Assembly (NCBI GenBank): GCA_045644545.1
Contig: JAZRHC010000018.1
Location: 1 to 17,632 of the forward strand
DNA length: 17,632 nt
Source: Scatosoma sp045644545
GTDB lineage: Bacteria; Bacillota; Clostridia; Christensenellales; Borkfalkiaceae
Reading direction: 5' to 3'
The notes under the pieces are model-generated. The model was not told the DNA's origin and searched no databases. It saw only the letters and a program-made list of their open reading frames with translations. Below, piece after piece: positions 14,705-17,632 of this stretch (position 1 is the first letter of the stretch; each line of letters begins with the position of its first letter). The translations under genes and the position numbers were made by a program.

Positions 14705-15298
14705 ATGAAAAAAGAAACGTTTGAATGGGTGCAAAGTTGGTGCGATCACGCGGATAAAACCGATAAGCCCCGCGTGTTGCTCGTGGGCGATTCGATCACG
14801 AGAGGCTATCAGGAATTCGTGCGCGAACGCTTGCGCGACGTAGCCTACGTGGACTATATCGCGACTTCGTATGCGGTAGATAATAAGTTATATTGTCAGC
14901 TCGTCGAGGGGATAGCGAAAAACAGCGACTACGCGCTCGTTCATTTCAATCACGGCTTGCACGGATTTCATATGTCGCCGAGAACGTATAAGAGCAAGAT
15001 CAAAAATCTTTTGCTTCGCATCCGCGGAAAATCCAAGCTCGTGCTTGCGGAAACGACGGTCGTTTATAAAGAGGGGAACAAACGCTTGCACACGGGCTGG
15101 AAAAAGCGCGTGAACGAGCGAAACGAAATTATAGGCGAGCTTGCAACGGAGCTCGACGCGGAGCTTAATAGATTATATTCCGTGAGTGAACGTATCGCGA
15201 AAACCGATCGGAATCAGGACGGCACGCATTATACGCCGAAAGGCTACGAAACGCTTGGAAACGCCGTTGCAGAATGCGTGAAATCGCTTTTGAAGTAG
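14705..15298 (+). CDS. SGNH/GDSL-family hydrolase
   Basis: A 197-residue intracellular esterase-like protein with no signal peptide. Block I is 'VLLVGDSITRGY' with nucleophile Ser30. Block III is probably 'FNHGLHG' (Asn82), and block V 'DGTHYTPKGY' supplies Asp172 and His175, so the Ser-His-Asp catalytic set is complete. Substrates of this family are acyl or acetyl esters of lipids or carbohydrates; the actual one cannot be inferred. ATG at 14705 was preferred to an in-frame GTG four codons upstream because a G-rich AGTGGGGA site lies just before it. It is third in the operon, 19 bases after the phosphatase, and may process lipid or sugar esters alongside the lipid kinase and sugar kinase. 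Confidence 0.85.
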   Translation: MKKETFEWVQSWCDHADKTDKPRVLLVGDSITRGYQEFVRERLRDVAYVDYIATSYAVDNKLYCQLVEGIAKNSDYALVHFNHGLHGFHMSPRTYKSKIKNLLLRIRGKSKLVLAETTVVYKEGNKRLHTGWKKRVNERNEIIGELATELDAELNRLYSVSERIAKTDRNQDGTHYTPKGYETLGNAVAECVKSLLK

Positions 15299-15350
15299 GC
15301 GCGAGTAAATATTTTCAACGGCTTTGCTCAAAGTAAAAGGGAAAGGAGAA

Positions 15351-16316
15351 ATGTCGGTGACGGTAGCGGAAGTGCGAAAATACTACGTCGGTATCGATTT
15401 GGGCGGTACGTTCATAAAAGGCGGGATCGTCAACGACCTCGGCGAAATCGTGTTGCAGGATAAAGCGCCTACGGAAAGCGAAAAGGGCGCGGACGCGGTG
15501 GCGGAAAATATCGCGAAGCTCACTCAAAAGCTTTTGAGCCGAGCGGGGCTCGGCGTTTCCGACGTCGAGGGCTTGGGAATGGGCGTGCCCGGTATGATCG
15601 ATTCGAAAACGGGCACGGTGATCTATTCGAATAACCTCGACTGGACGGATTTTAAAATCGGCGAAAAGGTGCAAAAGCTCACGGGCTTGACCGTGAAGAT
15701 CGCCAACGACGCGAACGTGGCGGCGCTCGGCGAAGTCAAGTTCGGCGCGGCGAAAGGCTGTGAACACGCGGTGCTCGTAACGCTCGGCACGGGCGTAGGC
15801 GGCGGGATCGTGGCAAACGGCGAGCTGTTGGAAGGCAATAAATCGGCGGGCGGGGAGATCGGGCACGGCGTGATCGTTGCAGGAGGCGAACAATGCACCT
15901 GCGGAAGAAAGGGGTGCTTCGAGGCGTATTCCTCGGCAACCGCGCTCATTCGCGACACCAAGCGCGCGATGCAAGCGCATAAAAATAGTAAAATGTGGGA
16001 GAGCTATACGCTCGAAACGGTCAGCGGTAAAACGGCGTTCGATTATAAGGATAGCGACCCGTATGCAAAAGCGGTCGTGGAGCGTTATATCGAAATGCTG
16101 GCGGCAGGGCTGACGAATATTGCGAATATTTTCCGCCCGAACGTGATTTTGCTTGGCGGCGGGGTGTGCGCGCAGGGGGATAACCTCGTGAAGCCCTTGC
16201 AAAAGCTTTTAAATCGCGATCTGTTCGCAGGGGAAATGGGACCGCAAGTGCCTATCCGTATCGCGGAACTTGGCAACAGCGCGGGGATTTTGGGGGCGGC
16301 GGCGCTCTTGTTATAA
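15351..16316 (+). CDS. ROK-family sugar kinase, probable glucokinase
   Basis: A 321-residue cytosolic ATP-dependent sugar kinase; glucose is the likely substrate, making glucose-6-phosphate. The ATP-binding start 'YYVGIDLGGTFIKGGIV' lies at 11-27, followed by 'GVPGMID', 'ANDANVAALGE' (substrate-binding Asn-Asp), 'VTLGTGVGGGIV', 'GGEIGHG' and the zinc signature C-x-CGxxGC-x-E ('CTCGRKGCFEAY') that defines ROK proteins. There is no N-terminal helix-turn-helix, so it is a kinase rather than a ROK repressor. ATG at 15351 was chosen over an in-frame TTG at 15324 because AAAGGAGAA stands directly before it. It is the last gene of the probable operon, 52 bases after the hydrolase, and a hairpin follows. 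Fructokinase or N-acetylmannosamine kinase activity is possible but less likely. Confidence 0.92.
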   Translation: MSVTVAEVRKYYVGIDLGGTFIKGGIVNDLGEIVLQDKAPTESEKGADAVAENIAKLTQKLLSRAGLGVSDVEGLGMGVPGMIDSKTGTVIYSNNLDWTDFKIGEKVQKLTGLTVKIANDANVAALGEVKFGAAKGCEHAVLVTLGTGVGGGIVANGELLEGNKSAGGEIGHGVIVAGGEQCTCGRKGCFEAYSSATALIRDTKRAMQAHKNSKMWESYTLETVSGKTAFDYKDSDPYAKAVVERYIEMLAAGLTNIANIFRPNVILLGGGVCAQGDNLVKPLQKLLNRDLFAGEMGPQVPIRIAELGNSAGILGAAALLL

Positions 16317-16323
16317 AAGAAAA

Positions 16324-16353
16324 AACGGGAGCTGTCGAAAGGCAGTTCCCGTT
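16324..16353 (+). terminator. Terminator-like hairpin after the sugar kinase
   Basis: AACGGGAGCTG (16324-16334) pairs with CAGTTCCCGTT (16343-16353), an 11-bp stem with one wobble and an 8-base loop. The tail AAAAATCTTTT is a poor U-run, so termination may be incomplete or act mainly in the reverse sense. Confidence 0.6.
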
Positions 16354-16408
16354 AAAAATCTTTTCGTGTAAATTCTTTTAAAAACTTTTGAAAACGCGAA
16401 AAAAACAG

Positions 16409-16437
16409 TTGACAAACCCGAAAAAAAAGCTTATACT
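16409..16437 (+). promoter_or_regulatory. Promoter of the tRNA-Arg gene
   Basis: TTGACA (16409-16414), 17-base spacer, TATACT (16432-16437). The spacing is optimal and there is one mismatch to consensus in the -10, consistent with a strongly expressed stable RNA. Transcription should start near 16444. Confidence 0.88.
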
Positions 16438-16470
16438 ATATAAGCATTTTGAATGTGAATTTAATTTTTT

Positions 16471-16547
<77 letters not shown>

Positions 16548-16552
16548 ACCAG

Positions 16553-16606
16553 ACACACGTCCGCTACCTTGGATTTTAAGGAATGGCGACGTGTGTTTGT
16601 GTTTTT
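16553..16606 (+). terminator. Terminator-like long hairpin after tRNA-Arg
   Basis: ACACACGTC (16553-16561) pairs with GACGTGTGT (16588-16596), and an inner CCTT/AAGG pairing (16567-16570 with 16578-16581) extends the structure. TTGTGTTTTT follows. It begins 6 bases after the tRNA and is probably its terminator. The 16610-16690 stretch that follows is A+T-rich with no recognisable gene. Confidence 0.65.
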
Positions 16607-16700
16607 ACCCTGTTTTTTACTGACTTCTCTATGCCGTACCCGTTTAGTTCTTATCATGCTAATAAATTTTTGATATTTTATAAAAAGTTAATGCATATAA

Positions 16701-16729
16701 TTGACAAATATCTATGCGATTAGTATAAT
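16701..16729 (+). promoter_or_regulatory. Promoter of arsR-like gene
   Basis: A perfect consensus TTGACA (16701-16706), 17-base spacer, and TATAAT (16724-16729). A weak dyad CATA (16693-16696) / TATG (16713-16716) spans the -35 box and could belong to a repressor site. The leader is about 27 bases. Confidence 0.88.
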
Positions 16730-16762
16730 AGTATTGACGGTAATCTATGTGAGGTGCGTATA

Positions 16763-17080
16763 ATGGAAAGAGCAGAATGCACGAAAACCTTAAAAGCGTT
16801 AGCGGACGATACCCGTATGCAAATTTTTGAAATGTTGCGTGGCGGTACGCTTTGCGGTTGTAAAATCTTGGAGCAACTCAATATTACACAACCCACGCTT
16901 TCCCATCATATGAAAGTATTGTGCGACTGCGGTTTGGTAAAAGCGGAAAAAGATTGGAAATGGACTTATTATACGCTTGCTTGCTGTAAACTCAATGAAA
17001 TGCTCGATTTTCTCGGCGATACGAAATGTAGAACGGGAAGAACAAATGAAAGTTCTTGCAAAAAAAATACGTGCGATTAA
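16763..17080 (+). CDS. ArsR/SmtB-family metalloid-responsive repressor
   Basis: A 105-residue winged-helix repressor, likely dissociating from DNA on binding As(III), Sb(III) or another thiophilic metal. The family opening 'LKALADDTRMQIFEML' (10-25) is followed by 'TLCGCKIL' (29-36), then the recognition helix region 'ITQPTLSHHMKVL' (41-53) and the wing 'DWKWTYYTL'. Cys31 and Cys33 align with the essential Cys32/Cys34 of E. coli ArsR; the third ligand position (Cys37 there) is Leu36. Extra cysteines (Cys6, 54, 56, 74, 75, 89, 99, 104) could complete the site. ATG at 16763 is preferred to an in-frame GTG three codons earlier because GTGAGG lies 8 bases upstream. It sits before a permease gene. 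The effector metal is inferred. Confidence 0.9.
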   Translation: MERAECTKTLKALADDTRMQIFEMLRGGTLCGCKILEQLNITQPTLSHHMKVLCDCGLVKAEKDWKWTYYTLACCKLNEMLDFLGDTKCRTGRTNESSCKKNTCD

Positions 17081-17104
17081 GTTCGCATATATTTTTTACT
17101 TATC

Positions 17105-17124
17105 ATATAGATAATTGTCTATAT
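17105..17124. promoter_or_regulatory. Probable ArsR operator before the permease gene
   Basis: A perfect inverted repeat: ATATAGA (17105-17111), 6-base centre TAATTG, TCTATAT (17118-17124). Size and A+T content fit an ArsR-family dyad. It lies 29 bases before the permease start, between the two genes, so the permease may have a second, separately controlled promoter. No clean -35/-10 pair is visible. Confidence 0.5.
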
Positions 17125-17153
17125 AGATAAAAATAAATATAAGGAGTTATATT

Positions 17154-17632
17154 ATGGAAACTAAAAAACGCAAATGGTTATGGTGGCTTATAGGTGTAAT
17201 TGCTGTTGTGTTGCTTACGATAGGGATTGTCTTACTTGTGGGCGGGGTAAACGGGCTAAAAGCCGTAGGCGATTTTATAACCGACCAAATACTTGGTATG
17301 AAATGGCTTAATGCTTTAATCGGTATGGCATTTACCGCTATGTTTGGTGAAACCTTTATGTCGGGGCATTGGGGGCAAGCAATACAATTCTTTGTGTACG
17401 ATACAATAAAAATAGTCGTATTGTTATGCTTGCTTATCTTTCTTATTTCGTATATACAAAGTTATTTCCCACCCGAAAGAACAAAAAAAATACTTGGACG
17501 ATTTAAGGGTATCGGCGCAAATGCGGTTGGTGCTTTGCTTGGTACGGTTACGCCCTTTTGCTCTTGCTCGTCTATTCCTATCTTTATGGGCTTTACCCGT
17601 GCAGGAATTTCAAGCGGTGTTACGTTCAGTTT
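17154..17632 (+). CDS. YraQ/ArsP-type permease (PF03773-like), partial at window end
   Basis: The first 159 codons of an integral membrane permease; the frame is open to the last base of the window. Hydrophobic segments lie at about 8-30, 51-69, 84-103 and 121-147. The diagnostic element is TPFCSCSSIP (133-142), the cysteine motif (Cys136, Cys138) found in YraQ/DUF318 and ArsP permeases, where cysteines take part in moving trivalent (organo)arsenicals. AAGGAG (17141-17146) precedes ATG by 7 bases. It is 73 bases downstream of an ArsR-type repressor, which supports a role in metalloid efflux. Base composition is more A+T-rich than the genes left of the tRNA. The substrate is not certain, because many YraQ proteins are uncharacterised. 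Confidence 0.88.
   Translation, partial: METKKRKWLWWLIGVIAVVLLTIGIVLLVGGVNGLKAVGDFITDQILGMKWLNALIGMAFTAMFGETFMSGHWGQAIQFFVYDTIKIVVLLCLLIFLISYIQSYFPPERTKKILGRFKGIGANAVGALLGTVTPFCSCSSIPIFMGFTRAGISSGVTFS

Noticed and set aside
15315..16202. 295-codon minus-strand open frame opposite the ROK kinase
   Set aside because: The plus strand encodes a fully motif-complete kinase; the opposite frame is rich in Arg and His and matches nothing.

Overview
The window looks like a chromosomal segment of a Gram-positive, low-to-mid GC bacterium, most likely a Clostridia-type member of the Bacillota. This is inferred from the AAGGAGG-like ribosome binding sites, the textbook TTGACA/TATAAT promoters with extended TGn -10 elements, SipW-type secretion genes, a ROK glucokinase and a SpoIIE-type phosphatase. 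No rRNA or species marker is present, so a finer placement cannot be supported.

Region 1 (167-4841, + strand) is a four-gene surface-protein operon. It holds a small TasA/camelysin-like secreted protein, an unusually long membrane-embedded SipW-type signal peptidase, a DUF5305-type membrane protein with an extra cytoplasmic module, and a second, larger secreted protein with the same class of signal peptide. The peptidase presumably matures both secreted proteins, which may build an extracellular fibre or coat. A tandem array of 7-bp repeats lies before the fourth gene, and a strong hairpin terminator closes the operon. This cluster is the best candidate in the window for a poorly described system.

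Region 2 (4879-9567) is a single transcription unit encoding a 1528-residue DUF4011/superfamily 1 helicase/nuclease/DUF3320 protein, probably a genome-defence or DNA-processing enzyme. It has its own promoter and ends at a bidirectional terminator shared with convergent uppP.

Region 3 (9605-12556) holds housekeeping genes: uppP (undecaprenyl-diphosphatase, minus strand), a divergent cold-shock protein with a long structured leader, a start-less coding remnant, and a CCA-adding enzyme (minus strand).

Region 4 (12589-16353) starts with a back-to-back promoter pair. The plus-strand side drives a probable operon of a diacylglycerol-kinase-family lipid kinase, a PAS/four-cysteine/PP2C (SpoIIE-like) phosphatase, an SGNH hydrolase and a ROK-family sugar kinase.

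Region 5 (16409-17632) has a tRNA-Arg(ACG) gene with a near-consensus promoter. It is followed by visibly more A+T-rich DNA carrying an ArsR-type repressor and the first 159 codons of a YraQ/ArsP-type permease, cut by the window end. This looks like a metalloid-response cassette, possibly acquired by integration next to the tRNA.

No CRISPR array, insertion sequence, rRNA gene or replication origin was seen. No gene-free stretch exceeds 300 bases.
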